A stretch of DNA of 62,948 bases from Rhodobacterales bacterium (GCA_025362795.1 JANYFE010000085.1:1-62948); one strand, 5' to 3'. Numbered from the stretch's first letter, positions 35,202 through 46,133 are shown. Numbers and translations: made by a program. The notes: generated by a model from the sequence alone, not told the origin.

Positions 35202-37978
35202 CGCGCATCTCCCTGTGGCACAACCCGCCCAACCGGCGGAAACTGCGGTTCCGCGTGATCCTTCGGCCCGACCCGTTCTATCCGGACCCGCAGATCAAAC
35301 CACGCCGCCTGCCCCGTCACCGGATCGGAATTGGAATAGCGCATCCCGTCACCCTTGGCCGGCAGCAGCTCGCTGATCAGATGGTTCAGCAAGAACCCCT
35401 CGACCGCCTCCGGTGCCGCGGCGTCCAGCGCCCAGGCCGCCTTGCGTTTGCCGATTGCGTTCCAGGTCCAGACGGTACTCGCGTTCAGCGCCGCCATATG
35501 GGCAACCGGCACGGTGATCCCGCCATTGGGCGACATCACGCGGGCATAGTCACCCGGCACAAAGCCCTGTTCCAGCCAGATGTTGGTCGGCAGATACAAG
35601 AAATTCTTACCCCTTATTTGCCGCAACCAGGCATTCTGACTGCCCCAGCTGTGGTACATGTCCATCGGTCTTTGCGTAAGGGCATGCAACGGATAGCCCC
35701 AGCCCGTGGCCTCCGGATCGCCAAAGGGTGGATACCAAATCGGCAGCGGATCCATCGCCTGTTTCAGCCGTGTGCGCAGATGGTCAGGCGGCTGGATCGA
35801 CCCGTAACCCTCTGCTGCCACTTGAAACTTTCGCATCGGCTCGGAATAGATGCTGAACAGATAGGGCTGCGGAGATTCGTAAAATGACGTCTTCACCGCC
35901 CAGTCCTGATAGGCCGCATTCCACGGTTTGTAGAACGCCGCCTCCGCCGGCACATGCGCCTGATAAAATCCGCCATTGGCAATATAGGCGGCAATCTGGT
36001 CAGGATTGGCCGGACCCCGCCCTTCCAGCGTGCCATCACCGCGAAACCCGATCAGCGGCCCCACGCCGGGCCTGCGAATGTGGTTCTGGATGTAATCGGC
36101 ATAGTCCTTGAACTTGGGGCTGCCATCCTCTTTGACCATCGGGGCCAGGCCAAGCCGTGCCCCCAGATCCAGCAAGACCGACTGAAATCCCCGCACGTCG
36201 CGATCAGGCTCCGTCACCGGCCAGCGAATGGAATCTCCTGCGGCGTCGGGTTCGGAAATCGGACGGTCCAACAGCGAGATGCAGTCGTGCCTTTCCATAT
36301 AGGTGGTGTCGGGCAGGATCAGGTCGGCATAGGCGACCATTTCCGACGCGTAGGCATCCGAATAGATGATGCGCGGAATGACATACTCTCCGCTGTCATC
36401 CTTGTCCGTCAGCATCGCCATGACGGCGCTAGTATTCATCGAGGAATTCCACGCCATATTCGCCATATACAGAAATAGCGTGTCGATCTTGTAAGGATCC
36501 CCGGCATGGGCATTGGGGATCACCATATGCATCATACCATGCGCACTAAAAGGATTTTCCCAGGTAAACGCCTTGTCGATCCGCGCCGGTGTGCCATCCG
36601 CTTTCAGCGCCAATTGTTCCGGTCCCCGGACATAACCCAGATGCGGCCCCGCAAGGGGTTTGCCCGGCACGGCCGTAAAATGCGGGGTTGGATGGGCATC
36701 GACCGGCTTTGGATAGGGTGGTTTCATGCGAAAGCCACCAGGAACTTCCACCGTGCCCAGCACGATCTGCAACAGATGCAGCGCCCGCGCGGTCTGGAAC
36801 CCGTTGGAATGCGCCGATATTCCGCGCATTGCGTGAAAACTGACCGGTCGCCCGGGCATCGTCGGGTGAAAATCGCCGCGGAAATCTGTCCAGGATTGCG
36901 CAATTTCAATAGCTTCGTCAAAGGCTACCCGCGCCAGTTCCGCGGCCAACGCATGGATGCGCAGGGCCAGAATTCCACAGCGCTCGGCCACCGCTTCCGG
37001 CGCATATTCGGCGCTTAAATACCGCTCCGCCATGTGCTGAAACACCGTCCGGTGTCCCTGCCAGACGGCACCCAGATCGGGCTGAACCCCTTTGCCATCC
37101 CACGGCGCGGGCATGCCTGTCCGCTTGTCAATCACAAAGGGCTGGCTTTCGGCATTCTTCAGGATCAAGCCCTTGTCCGGCCCCTCCGTCTCATTCACCA
37201 AAAGCGGCGCGTTGGTGAATTTCGCCATATATTCCAGATCAATCCTGCCCGCCACCAGCAGGCAATGGATCAAACTTAAGATCAGCAGCCCATCAGTTCC
37301 CGGCGTGATCCCCAGCCAGTCATCGGCAATCGCGTTATACCCAGTGCGGATCGGATTGACGCCAATCACCCGTGCCCCGCGTTCCTTCAACCGCCCCAGC
37401 CCAATCTTGATCGGATTGGAATCGTGATCCTCTGCGACACCAAATAAAATGAACAGCTTGGTCCGCTCCCAATCCGGTGACCCAAACTCCCAAAACGCGC
37501 CGCCAATCGTGTAAATTCCGCCTGCCGCCATATTGACCGAACAGAACCCGCCATGTGCCGCATAATTCGGCGTGCCAAACGCCTGCGCCCACCAGCCGGT
37601 GAACGATTGCGACTGATCCCGCCCGGTGAAAAACGCCAGTTTCTCGGGGGCGGTTTCGCGCAACGGCTTCAGCCAGGACACCGCCAGCGCCAATGCCTCG
37701 TCCCACGAAATCTCCTCGAACGCCCCCGAACCGCGCGGCCCGACCCGCCGCAGCGGTGCACGCAGCCGCGATGGCGCGTTGATCTGCATGATCCCCGCCG
37801 CTCCTTTGGCGCACAGCACACCCTTGTTCACCGGATGATCGCGGTTGCCCTCGATATAGCTGACCTTCCCCGATGTGAGGTGCACATTGATGCCGCAGCG
37901 ACAGGCGCACATATAGCAGGTTGTGCGGCGTATCTCGTCAGAGACATGCGGCGAGGTGTTCAACAGCGGTGCGTTCAT
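35198..37978 (-). CDS. soeA: Sulfite dehydrogenase molybdopterin subunit SoeA
   Basis: 926 residues. DMSO-reductase-superfamily molybdoenzyme: the N-terminal [4Fe-4S] site is Cys21, Cys24, Cys28 and Cys56, followed by the molybdopterin domains and a C-terminal dinucleotide-binding domain. There is no Tat signal before the first cluster, so the enzyme is cytoplasmic, as SoeA is. It should oxidise sulfite to sulfate. The ATG at 37978 has AGGATGG upstream; the open frame back to 38110 lacks family similarity. The main alternatives are DMSO, polysulfide or tetrathionate reductase-type enzymes; the gene order A-B-C and the taurine cluster 5 kb away favour sulfite. Confidence 0.8.
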   Translation of the reverse strand: MNAPLLNTSPHVSDEIRRTTCYMCACRCGINVHLTSGKVSYIEGNRDHPVNKGVLCAKGAAGIMQINAPSRLRAPLRRVGPRGSGAFEEISWDEALALAVSWLKPLRETAPEKLAFFTGRDQSQSFTGWWAQAFGTPNYAAHGGFCSVNMAAGGIYTIGGAFWEFGSPDWERTKLFILFGVAEDHDSNPIKIGLGRLKERGARVIGVNPIRTGYNAIADDWLGITPGTDGLLILSLIHCLLVAGRIDLEYMAKFTNAPLLVNETEGPDKGLILKNAESQPFVIDKRTGMPAPWDGKGVQPDLGAVWQGHRTVFQHMAERYLSAEYAPEAVAERCGILALRIHALAAELARVAFDEAIEIAQSWTDFRGDFHPTMPGRPVSFHAMRGISAHSNGFQTARALHLLQIVLGTVEVPGGFRMKPPYPKPVDAHPTPHFTAVPGKPLAGPHLGYVRGPEQLALKADGTPARIDKAFTWENPFSAHGMMHMVIPNAHAGDPYKIDTLFLYMANMAWNSSMNTSAVMAMLTDKDDSGEYVIPRIIYSDAYASEMVAYADLILPDTTYMERHDCISLLDRPISEPDAAGDSIRWPVTEPDRDVRGFQSVLLDLGARLGLAPMVKEDGSPKFKDYADYIQNHIRRPGVGPLIGFRGDGTLEGRGPANPDQIAAYIANGGFYQAHVPAEAAFYKPWNAAYQDWAVKTSFYESPQPYLFSIYSEPMRKFQVAAEGYGSIQPPDHLRTRLKQAMDPLPIWYPPFGDPEATGWGYPLHALTQRPMDMYHSWGSQNAWLRQIRGKNFLYLPTNIWLEQGFVPGDYARVMSPNGGITVPVAHMAALNASTVWTWNAIGKRKAAWALDAAAPEAVEGFLLNHLISELLPAKGDGMRYSNSDPVTGQAAWFDLRVRIERVGPKDHAEPQFPPVGRVVPQGDAR

Positions 37979-38421
37979 GCCATCCTGTTCCCCCGGAACG
38001 CTGTCACGGGCAACGCCGCCGTTCCGGTCCATTTTCCCGCATTGGGCAGAGAATACGGGACGTTGTCCAGCCGGAAAACACCTGCGCCAAGGCCGAGGGT
38101 CGATTGACATCCTGCCAGGGCAGACTTTGCGTCGCAGGTGGTTCCGCGATCCGATTTGTTCAAAAAAGCACCCGACGGTCCGAATTGGCCACGTTACTGA
38201 GTATCAGGCTGCCAGCTGCCAAATGGGGCACGGTTTCCTGACCCTGATCCGCCCTGCGGACTGGCTGTTGTAGCGCTACAATGCGCTGCCAAGTTGGAAC
38301 ATTGTTCAATCAAACTCCGATCCAGCACAAATTCCGCAGGAAAATCCAGCGATTGCGTTAGACTCATAAAAGACGAATCGAACATTACCGAACACAAGCG
38401 CTCGACCAAAAGGGGCTTGCC
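37979..38421. other. Divergent intergenic region between soeA and the first RTX gene
   Basis: 443 bases. It contains a perfect 14-base palindrome at 38268-38281 and presumably two promoters. Short frames crossing it lack family-like sequence. The stretch 38280-38400 is less GC-rich than the genes around it, as a promoter would be. No RNA gene or repeat was recognised. Confidence 0.6.
38268..38281. promoter_or_regulatory. Perfect palindrome, candidate operator of the RTX gene or soeABC
   Basis: TTGTAGCGCTACAA is a perfect 14-base palindrome centred on AGCGCT, 140 bases before the RTX gene and 290 bases before soeA. The TAGCGCTA core resembles LacI-family operators. No regulator gene is adjacent. 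I found no second copy in the window. Confidence 0.45.
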
Positions 38422-40557
38422 ATGACGAAATCCGGGCCAGAGTTTCTGGTCAACACCACGACGCCGGGCGATCAGTCGCAATCCAGCCTGACCGCATTGT
38501 CTGATGGTCGGTTCATGGCAGTCTGGACCGATGGCAGCCAAAGCGGCGGCGACACCGCTGGCGCGGCGGTCCGGGCCCAGATGTTCAACGCCGATGGCAG
38601 CCCGCAAGGGGCCGAATTTCTGGTCAACACCACCACGACCGGTGCGCAATTCGATGCCAAGGCCTGCGAATTGCCTGATGGTCGACTGGTCGTGGTCTGG
38701 TCGGATTTCAGCGGCACCGGCGCTGACCCCTCTGGCGGCGCGATAAGGGCGCAGGTGATCAACCCGGACGCCAGCAAATCCGGCGTCGAAGTGCTGGTCA
38801 ATACCACCACCGCCGCCAGCCAGTCCGCCCCCGGTGTCACCACATTGGCCGATGGCCGTTTTGTCGTGACCTGGGGCGACACCAGCGCCAGCGGGGCCGA
38901 TACCAGCAGCAGCGCGGTGCGGGCCCAGATGTTCAATGCCGATGGCAGTCTTTCGGGGTCAGAGTTTCTGGTGAACACAACCACCCCGGGCAGCCAGTCC
39001 CAGCCGATCATCACCACCCTGACCGAAGGCCGCTTTGTTATCGTCTGGGTCGATAGCAGTCCGTCGGCGGATGACCCTTCCGGCGCGGTGCGCGGCCAGA
39101 TGTATACCCCCGACGGCGCGCGCATCGGGCCAGAGTTTCGCGTCAACACCACGACCGATGGGCTCCAAAATCAGGCTCATCTGACCGCGCTTGCCGATGG
39201 CGGTTTTGTCGTGACCTTTGGCGATGTCAGCCAGAATGACCCCGACACGTCTGGCAGTGCCGTCCGCGCCCAGGTGTTTGATGCCGATGGTGGAAGGACC
39301 GGGCCAGAACTATTGGTCAACACCACGACCGAATCCAACCAGACCGAGGCCCGGGTTGCGGCCCTTGCCGATGGCCGTTTTGTCGCGGTCTGGGCTGACG
39401 ACAGCAACCTTGGCCCTGACGCAGCATTTTCTGCAATCCGCGCACAAGTGTTCAATGCCGATGGCACCAGGACCGGGCGCGAGTTTCAGGTCAACACCAC
39501 AGCACCCGGCGCACAATACAACCCGGCGGTCAGCCTTTTGGCCGATGGCCGCGTGGTCATCAGCTGGACCGATGCCAGCGCCGCCGCGCCGGATAGCACC
39601 GGCACCGCCATTCGCGGACAGATCCTGGACCTCCGCGAAACCGGCGTCGCACTGAACGGCACGTTACAGGCAGATTTTTTCCTTGGCACCGCATTCGCCG
39701 ACCAGATGGCCGGGTTTTACGGCAATGACACGCTGGGCGGTGCGGCCGGCGATGACCAGCTTTTGGGCGAGACGGGCGATGACGATTTGCGCGGCGGCAA
39801 TGGCAATGACCGGGCCTATGGCGGCGAAGGCAGTGACAAGCTGACCGGAGGTGCCGGGTCTGACGGGCTGGACGGTGGCGCGGGCAATGACACGCTGTCG
39901 GGCGGCACAGGGCTGGACGCCGCCACCGGCGGCAACGGCGATGATCTGTATACCGTTGATCTGGCTGGTGATCTGGTGATCGAGACATCAGGCGGCGGCA
40001 CCGACACCGTGCAAAGCGCCACAATTTCGCTGAACCTTGCGAGTTACGCCAATGTCGAAAACGCCGGCCTGACCGGCAATCTGGCGCTGAACCTGACCGG
40101 CTCGACGGGGGCCAACAGCCTGACTGGCAACTCGGCGGCCAATGTCGTGCAGGGCCAAAGCGGCGATGACCTGCTGCAAGGGGGCGCGGGCGCCGACACA
40201 CTGGATGGCGGCGCGGGGGCGGACATTTTGCAAGGCGGCACGGGGCAGGACCAGTTGACCGGCGGTGCCGATGCTGATGTCTTTCGCTTCGTCACCGCGG
40301 CAGAGGCGGGCAATGGCGCAAGCAAGGACCGCGTCACCGATTTTCAAGCGGGCGTCGATCACTTTGATTTCAGCGCCTTCATGGCGGGCGGGCATTTCAT
40401 CGGCAAGGCGGCGTTTGTGTCGGGCGGTGGCGGACAAGTGCGCTACGTTCCGGGAACCGGGCTGCTGCAAGGCGATGTGACCGGCGACGGCACCACGGAT
40501 TTCGCGCTGCAACTGGATGGCGCACCGGTGCTGACAGCGGCGGAATTCCTGTTTTGA
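38422..40557 (+). CDS. Secreted RTX protein with seven propeller-like repeats
   Basis: 711 residues in two parts. Residues 1 to about 410 are seven imperfect repeats of 50-53 residues, each holding an FLVNTTT-like strand, then a DGRFVxxWxD strand and an RAQxFNADG strand, which predicts a seven-bladed beta-propeller. From about residue 430 come RTX nonapeptides (GNDTLGGAAGDDQLLGETG and similar) in two blocks, and a C-terminal region (DVFRF, then DRVTDFQAGVDHFDFSAF) like serralysin/type I secretion substrates, ending in EFLF. There is no N-terminal signal, as expected for type I secretion. Calcium binding outside the cell is likely. No catalytic residues are recognisable and no T1SS genes are in the window. 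AGGGG precedes the ATG. Confidence 0.85.
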   Translation: MTKSGPEFLVNTTTPGDQSQSSLTALSDGRFMAVWTDGSQSGGDTAGAAVRAQMFNADGSPQGAEFLVNTTTTGAQFDAKACELPDGRLVVVWSDFSGTGADPSGGAIRAQVINPDASKSGVEVLVNTTTAASQSAPGVTTLADGRFVVTWGDTSASGADTSSSAVRAQMFNADGSLSGSEFLVNTTTPGSQSQPIITTLTEGRFVIVWVDSSPSADDPSGAVRGQMYTPDGARIGPEFRVNTTTDGLQNQAHLTALADGGFVVTFGDVSQNDPDTSGSAVRAQVFDADGGRTGPELLVNTTTESNQTEARVAALADGRFVAVWADDSNLGPDAAFSAIRAQVFNADGTRTGREFQVNTTAPGAQYNPAVSLLADGRVVISWTDASAAAPDSTGTAIRGQILDLRETGVALNGTLQADFFLGTAFADQMAGFYGNDTLGGAAGDDQLLGETGDDDLRGGNGNDRAYGGEGSDKLTGGAGSDGLDGGAGNDTLSGGTGLDAATGGNGDDLYTVDLAGDLVIETSGGGTDTVQSATISLNLASYANVENAGLTGNLALNLTGSTGANSLTGNSAANVVQGQSGDDLLQGGAGADTLDGGAGADILQGGTGQDQLTGGADADVFRFVTAAEAGNGASKDRVTDFQAGVDHFDFSAFMAGGHFIGKAAFVSGGGGQVRYVPGTGLLQGDVTGDGTTDFALQLDGAPVLTAAEFLF

Positions 40558-40681
40558 GCGGTCCGCACTGCCTCTGATTTTGCAGTCCTAAACCGGGCGG
40601 CGGCGTCCTATGATCTTCCCCAGTAACCGATTCGTTTTTCAGTCATCCCCGATAGGCCGCTAGCGGCGATAGTGAGGTTTA

Positions 40682-42340
40682 ATGGCAACGCCCACCAAAT
40701 GGGGCACCGAGTTTCTGGTGAACACCACAACAAATGCGGATCAAACCAACCCTTCGATAACGGGGTTGAACAACGGTCGCTTTGTCGTGACCTATTGGGA
40801 TTCCAGCGGCAACGTGCCGGATTTATCGGGCGTCAACACCCGCGCTCAGATTTTCAACGCCGACGGCACCCCGTTCGGTGCCGAATTCCTGGTCAACACC
40901 GTGCGTGAAGACAACCAGTTCGATCCAGAGATCACGGCCCTGTCCAACGGCAAATTCGCGGTCAGTTATGTGGATTTCAGCCAGTTGAACGCCGGACCCG
41001 ACCGCGCCGACATCCGCGTGCAGATCTTCAACGCCGATGGCACAAAATCGGGGGCAGAGTTTGTCGCCCCCTCGCCCGCGCTGAACAACCAGACTGACTG
41101 CGACATCACAGGTCTGACCCAAGGCCGCTATGTCGTAGTCTGGACCGACGACGGTCTGAACAACAGCCACACCACGATTCGCGCCCAGACCTTCAATGCC
41201 GATGGCACCCGGCTCGGGGCCGAACATCAGATCAACACCGAAGGCGCGGGCCTTCCATCGTCGGCAAGCGTGACCGGCCTGGCCAACGGCGATTTCGTGG
41301 TGACGTGGAACAGCCAGTCATCCAGCCCGGAAAGTGTCCCGATCAATTCTGTCAACGCGCAGCTTTATCACGCCAATGGCGCGGCTGTCGGCAGCGCATA
41401 TGTCGGCAACACCATGGCAGGCTTTGGCATCGGCCAGCACGCCCCGGCGATCACCGACCTGTCGGGCGGCGGCTATGTCCTCAGTTGGACCAACACCGCC
41501 AATTCCGACAACAACATCGCATGTCAGGTGTTCACCGCCACTGGCGCTGCCTCTGGCGGCGTGATCTCTGTCAACACCACCGTGGTCAATGCGCAGGACG
41601 ACAGCACCATCACCGGGCTGGCCGACGGCGGGTTTGTCATCGCCTGGACTGACGCCGGTGTCTGGGACGGCAGCAGCTTCAAACCCGATATTCGCGCACA
41701 GGCCTATAATGCCGACGGCACGACGCGCGGTGCCGAGTTTCTGGTGAATACCACCACCACCAGCCTGCAACGCGAACCGTCCATCACCGGCCTGGCCGAT
41801 GGCCGCTTTGTGGTGTCCTGGACCGATCTCAGCGGCACCGGCGGTGACACAACCTTTGCGGTCCGCGCCCAGATCTTCGACCCGCGCGAGGCGGCCATCA
41901 ACCTGACCGGCACCGCAGGCAGCGACAGCTTTGTCGGCACAAGGTTCAACGACACCTTGGCGGGTTCGGGCGGCAATGACGTGCTGAAAGGCGGCGCTGG
42001 CGCTGACATCATTACCGGCGGGCTTGGCCGCGATCTGCTTGGCGGCGGGGCGGGCGCCGATGTGTTTGTCTTTGGCAGTGCCGCACAGGCGGGCACCCCT
42101 GGCAGCCGCGACCGCATCACCGATTTCAACAGCGGGTCGGACCATCTGAATGTCAGCGCCTTCATGGCGGGCGGGCATGTCATCGGGGCCGCTGGCTTTA
42201 CCATCGGCGACGGGCCGCAGATCCGCTACGATGCCGCAACCCATCTTCTGCAAGGTGATGTGACCGGCAATGGCTCCGTCGATTTTGCCGTGGTGCTGGA
42301 CGGTGTCGCGGCGCTGAGCAGTGGCGATTTTCAGTTCTAA
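40682..42340 (+). CDS. Secreted RTX protein with seven propeller-like repeats, tandem paralogue
   Basis: 552 residues with the same plan as the preceding gene. Seven repeats of the LVNTT / GRFVVxWxD / RAQIFNADG type fill residues 1 to about 405, a short RTX stretch follows (GTAGSDSFVGTRFND, then GGNDVLKGGAGADIITGG), and the type I secretion-like end closes with DFQF. Blades four and five are the most diverged, yet the count of seven is kept. GAGG lies five bases before the ATG at 40682, with a GCCGCTAGCGGC palindrome at 40656-40667. The 124-base gap and high similarity indicate tandem duplication. Function unknown; surface or biofilm matrix protein is a guess. Confidence 0.85.
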   Translation: MATPTKWGTEFLVNTTTNADQTNPSITGLNNGRFVVTYWDSSGNVPDLSGVNTRAQIFNADGTPFGAEFLVNTVREDNQFDPEITALSNGKFAVSYVDFSQLNAGPDRADIRVQIFNADGTKSGAEFVAPSPALNNQTDCDITGLTQGRYVVVWTDDGLNNSHTTIRAQTFNADGTRLGAEHQINTEGAGLPSSASVTGLANGDFVVTWNSQSSSPESVPINSVNAQLYHANGAAVGSAYVGNTMAGFGIGQHAPAITDLSGGGYVLSWTNTANSDNNIACQVFTATGAASGGVISVNTTVVNAQDDSTITGLADGGFVIAWTDAGVWDGSSFKPDIRAQAYNADGTTRGAEFLVNTTTTSLQREPSITGLADGRFVVSWTDLSGTGGDTTFAVRAQIFDPREAAINLTGTAGSDSFVGTRFNDTLAGSGGNDVLKGGAGADIITGGLGRDLLGGGAGADVFVFGSAAQAGTPGSRDRITDFNSGSDHLNVSAFMAGGHVIGAAGFTIGDGPQIRYDAATHLLQGDVTGNGSVDFAVVLDGVAALSSGDFQF

Positions 42341-42364
42341 ACCGCCATCAGGCGTGGCCTGAAC

Positions 42365-43380
<1,016 letters not shown>

Positions 43381-43384
<4 letters not shown>

Positions 43385-44127
43385 AGCACCACTTTGACCA
43401 GGTTGATCACCGCAAGGATCGCCAGCAATCCGATGGCGAACTTTCGGAAATCCTGCGGATCAGTGGCCAGAAAATGCCGCCCCCCCGCTCGGATTCCGAT
43501 CCACATCAAGGGCAATGCCGCGACGGCGACCCGCAACGTATCCCAGACGATGATGCCGTTCGCCCACATCAGCGGCAACGACAGCAGATCCAGCGCCGCA
43601 AAATAGGCGATCAGCGTACCGCGAAACACCGACGCCGACACCCCCTGCGCCGTGAAATAGCTGGCCACCGGCAGCCCCGCCATCCCGACCGAATTCGCAA
43701 AGCCTGCGAATATCCCCACGCCCAAATGCTGCGGAAACGCCTGTGGCCGCAGGATCCGCCATCCCATGCTCATCACGATGCACATGAACAGCACGTAAAC
43801 CGCAATGACCGCCCGCGTGGCATCCACCCCCACCCGCGTGATCCCCCACAGGCCCAGCGGCAGACCCACGCCCGCCCCGATCATCAGCGCCAGAACACGC
43901 CGCCAGTCGACATCCGCCTTCACGCCGCGCCATTGCTGAAACGTCATCACAAACTCGCACACCATCACCACGCCGACGATGTGCAGCGGGTTCATCACCA
44001 ATGCCGAGGATGACACCACCAGCGCCGAAAACCCGAACCCGGAATAGCCGCGGACAAACGCGGCAATCAGGCAGGCCACGGCGATAAAACCGGCCGCGCC
44101 ATAGCTCATTGCAAACGGCAATTCCAT
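43381..44127 (-). CDS. TauE/SafE-family sulfite exporter-like permease
   Basis: 248 residues with seven to eight predicted membrane helices. The FVRGYSGFGFSALVVSS block near residue 25 and the GFANSVGMAGLPVASYF block past the middle are the two related halves typical of TauE/SafE. These permeases are thought to export sulfite, sulfoacetate or related anions. GGGAGGAG precedes the start at 44127. It lies between xsc and ackA on the same strand, so removal of sulfite made by Xsc is the simplest role. Confidence 0.88.
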
Positions 44128-44161
44128 CAGGCCACTCCTCCCATCAAGTTGCCTGACACTC

Positions 44162-44281
44162 TCAGTAGCATAGGGTCGTATTTGCCTCCGCCGCCAGGGC
44201 CTTGGCCGCCACCAGACAGCCCAGCGATGCCTTGATCGGGTCTGCCGGGCCGGTGTGGGTGGAAATCAGGAATTTGGCCAA
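44162..44281 (-). pseudogene. Remnant of a DsrE-like small sulfur protein gene
   Basis: Between xsc and the exporter gene a 40-codon frame reads LAKFLISTHTGPADPIKASL and onward to a stop. KFLISTHTGPADPIKASLG resembles the first strand and helix of DsrE-family proteins (usual length about 110-130), with a TTG in place of the start and an early stop after 39 residues. No continuation was found in the other frames. It looks like a decayed gene; the match is short, so confidence is low. Confidence 0.35.
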
Positions 44282-44306
44282 GCTGCGCACCCCGCTTCAG
44301 GGCCAG

Positions 44307-46082
44307 TCATGCCCCAGTTTGTGGCCGCATGTCCGCACGGTCAATCCCCGCCACCGCCACCGGCTTCTTCATCGCGTCGCGCCGGAACGGTTCGCCCAGT
44401 TCCTGATTGATCATCGCCTCGATCAGCGTGGTCTTGCCCGCCATCTGATCGACAATCGCCTTTGCCAAAGCATCGCGCAATTCGTCCATGGTGCGGGCGA
44501 CCACGCCTTGCAACCCGCAAGCCCGTGCTATCCCGGCGTAGCTGACCCCCTCATCCAACTCGGTGCCAACAAAGTTGTCGTCATACCACAGCGTCGAATT
44601 CCGCTTCTCCGCGCCCCACTGATAGTTGCGGAACACAACTTGGGTGATCGCAGGCCATTCTTTCCGGCCAATCGCCGTCAGCTCCGTCACCGCAATGCCA
44701 AACGCCCCATCGCCCGAAAAGCCCACCACCGGCACATCCGGGCAGGCGATTTTCGCGCCAATCACGCTTGGCATCCCGTAACCGCACGGCCCGAACAGCC
44801 CCGGCGCCAGGTATTTCCGGCCCGCCTCGAACGTCGGATAGGCGTTGCCAATCGCACAGTTGTTGCCGATATCGCTGGAAATAATCGCTTCTTTCGGCAG
44901 TGCTGCCTGAATGGCCCGCCATGCCATCCTGGGCGACATCCACGCCGGTTTGGACGCCCGCGCCCGCGCGTTCCACGAGGTGCCCTCGTCGTCCTCCTCA
45001 TGATCCATCGACGACAACGCCTGCGCCCAGGCCGATTTCGTTTGTGCGATCAATCCCTTGCGCGCCGTCCTTCCAGCGTCACCCGCCGTCCCGGACAGCC
45101 GCGCCAAAATCCCCTCTGCCACCTTTTTCGCATCCCCGACAATGCCCACCGCAACCCGCTTGGTCAGCCCGATGCGGGCGGGATTTATATCCACTTGAAT
45201 GATCTGCGCCGCCTTGGGCCAGTAATCCAGCCCATACCCCGGCAGGGTGGAAAACGGGTTCAGCCGCGTCCCCAGCGCCAGCACCACATCAGCTTTTGCG
45301 ATCAGTTCCATCGCCGCTTTCGACCCGTTATACCCCAAAGGCCCGGCAAACAGCGGATGCGACCCCGGAAAAGCGTCATTGTGCTGATAGCCCACGCAGA
45401 CCGGCGCATCCAGCCGTTCGGCCAGAGCCATCGATGCGGCAATCGCCCCCCCAATCACCACGCCCGCGCCGTTCAAAATCACCGGAAACGCAGCGCCCGA
45501 CAGCAAGGCCGCAGCCGCCGCCAAGGCATCTTCGCCGCCCGAGGGTCGCTCGAATTCCACCGCCACCGGCAGATCAATGTCGATGACCTGTGTCCAGAAA
45601 TCGCGCGGCATGTTGATTTGCGCGGGTGCACTGGCGCGGCGCGCGTTCATGATCACCCGGTTCAGCACCTCGGCGACCCGCGACGGGTCACGCACTTCTT
45701 CCTGATAGGCAGCCATATCCTTGAACAGCGCCATCTGTTCGACTTCCTGAAATCCCCCCATCCCGATGGTCTTGTTCGCCGCCTGCGGTGTCACAAGCAG
45801 CAAGGGCGTGTGGTTCCAGTAGGCCGTTTTGACCGCCGTCACAAAATTGGTGATCCCTGGTCCGTTCTGCGCAATCATCATGCACATGCGGCCGCTGGCA
45901 CGGGTAAACCCATCTGCCATCATGCCGCCCGACCCTTCATGCGCACAATCCCAGAACGTGATCCCGGCCTTGGGAAAATTGTCGGAGATCGGCATGAAGG
46001 CTGATCCGATGATGCCGAACACATGTTCGATCCCGTGAATTTGCAAGGTTTTGACAAAAGCCTCTTCGGTTGTCATCCGCAT
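44307..46082 (-). CDS. xsc: Sulfoacetaldehyde acetyltransferase
   Basis: 591 residues. ThDP-dependent enzyme: the N-terminal Glu of the ThDP fold is in IGSAFMPISD...HEGSGGMMADGF, and the ThDP/magnesium motif GDGAFGIAVTEL...NYQWGAEKRN is in the C-terminal domain. EVEQMALFKDMAAYQEEV and MPRDFWTQVIDIDLP are blocks I recognise from Xsc rather than acetolactate synthase. It splits sulfoacetaldehyde with phosphate to acetyl phosphate and sulfite. The start MRMTTEEAF at 46082 has GGGAG upstream. Two TauR-like half sites lie 51-84 bases before the start. Confidence 0.95.
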   Translation of the reverse strand: MRMTTEEAFVKTLQIHGIEHVFGIIGSAFMPISDNFPKAGITFWDCAHEGSGGMMADGFTRASGRMCMMIAQNGPGITNFVTAVKTAYWNHTPLLLVTPQAANKTIGMGGFQEVEQMALFKDMAAYQEEVRDPSRVAEVLNRVIMNARRASAPAQINMPRDFWTQVIDIDLPVAVEFERPSGGEDALAAAAALLSGAAFPVILNGAGVVIGGAIAASMALAERLDAPVCVGYQHNDAFPGSHPLFAGPLGYNGSKAAMELIAKADVVLALGTRLNPFSTLPGYGLDYWPKAAQIIQVDINPARIGLTKRVAVGIVGDAKKVAEGILARLSGTAGDAGRTARKGLIAQTKSAWAQALSSMDHEEDDEGTSWNARARASKPAWMSPRMAWRAIQAALPKEAIISSDIGNNCAIGNAYPTFEAGRKYLAPGLFGPCGYGMPSVIGAKIACPDVPVVGFSGDGAFGIAVTELTAIGRKEWPAITQVVFRNYQWGAEKRNSTLWYDDNFVGTELDEGVSYAGIARACGLQGVVARTMDELRDALAKAIVDQMAGKTTLIEAMINQELGEPFRRDAMKKPVAVAGIDRADMRPQTGA

Positions 46083-46133
46083 CACACGTCTCCCATGGGT
46101 CGCAGCCCTTCTAACGCCGGCCCGAAATCCCGC

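Noticed and set aside
35198-37978. Respiratory DMSO reductase DmsA
   Set aside because: No Tat signal is present, the FeS subunit has SoeB-like segments, and the context is sulfite production, so SoeA is preferred; this is not proven.
38422-42340. Internal repeats as a DNA tandem-repeat array or CRISPR
   Set aside because: Similarity is at protein level, units are about 150-160 bases and diverged, and there are no short identical repeats with unique spacers. No CRISPR array or cas gene was seen in the window.
44202-46004. 600-codon open frame antisense to xsc
   Set aside because: Arg/His/Pro-rich shadow frame opposite a well-conserved gene.
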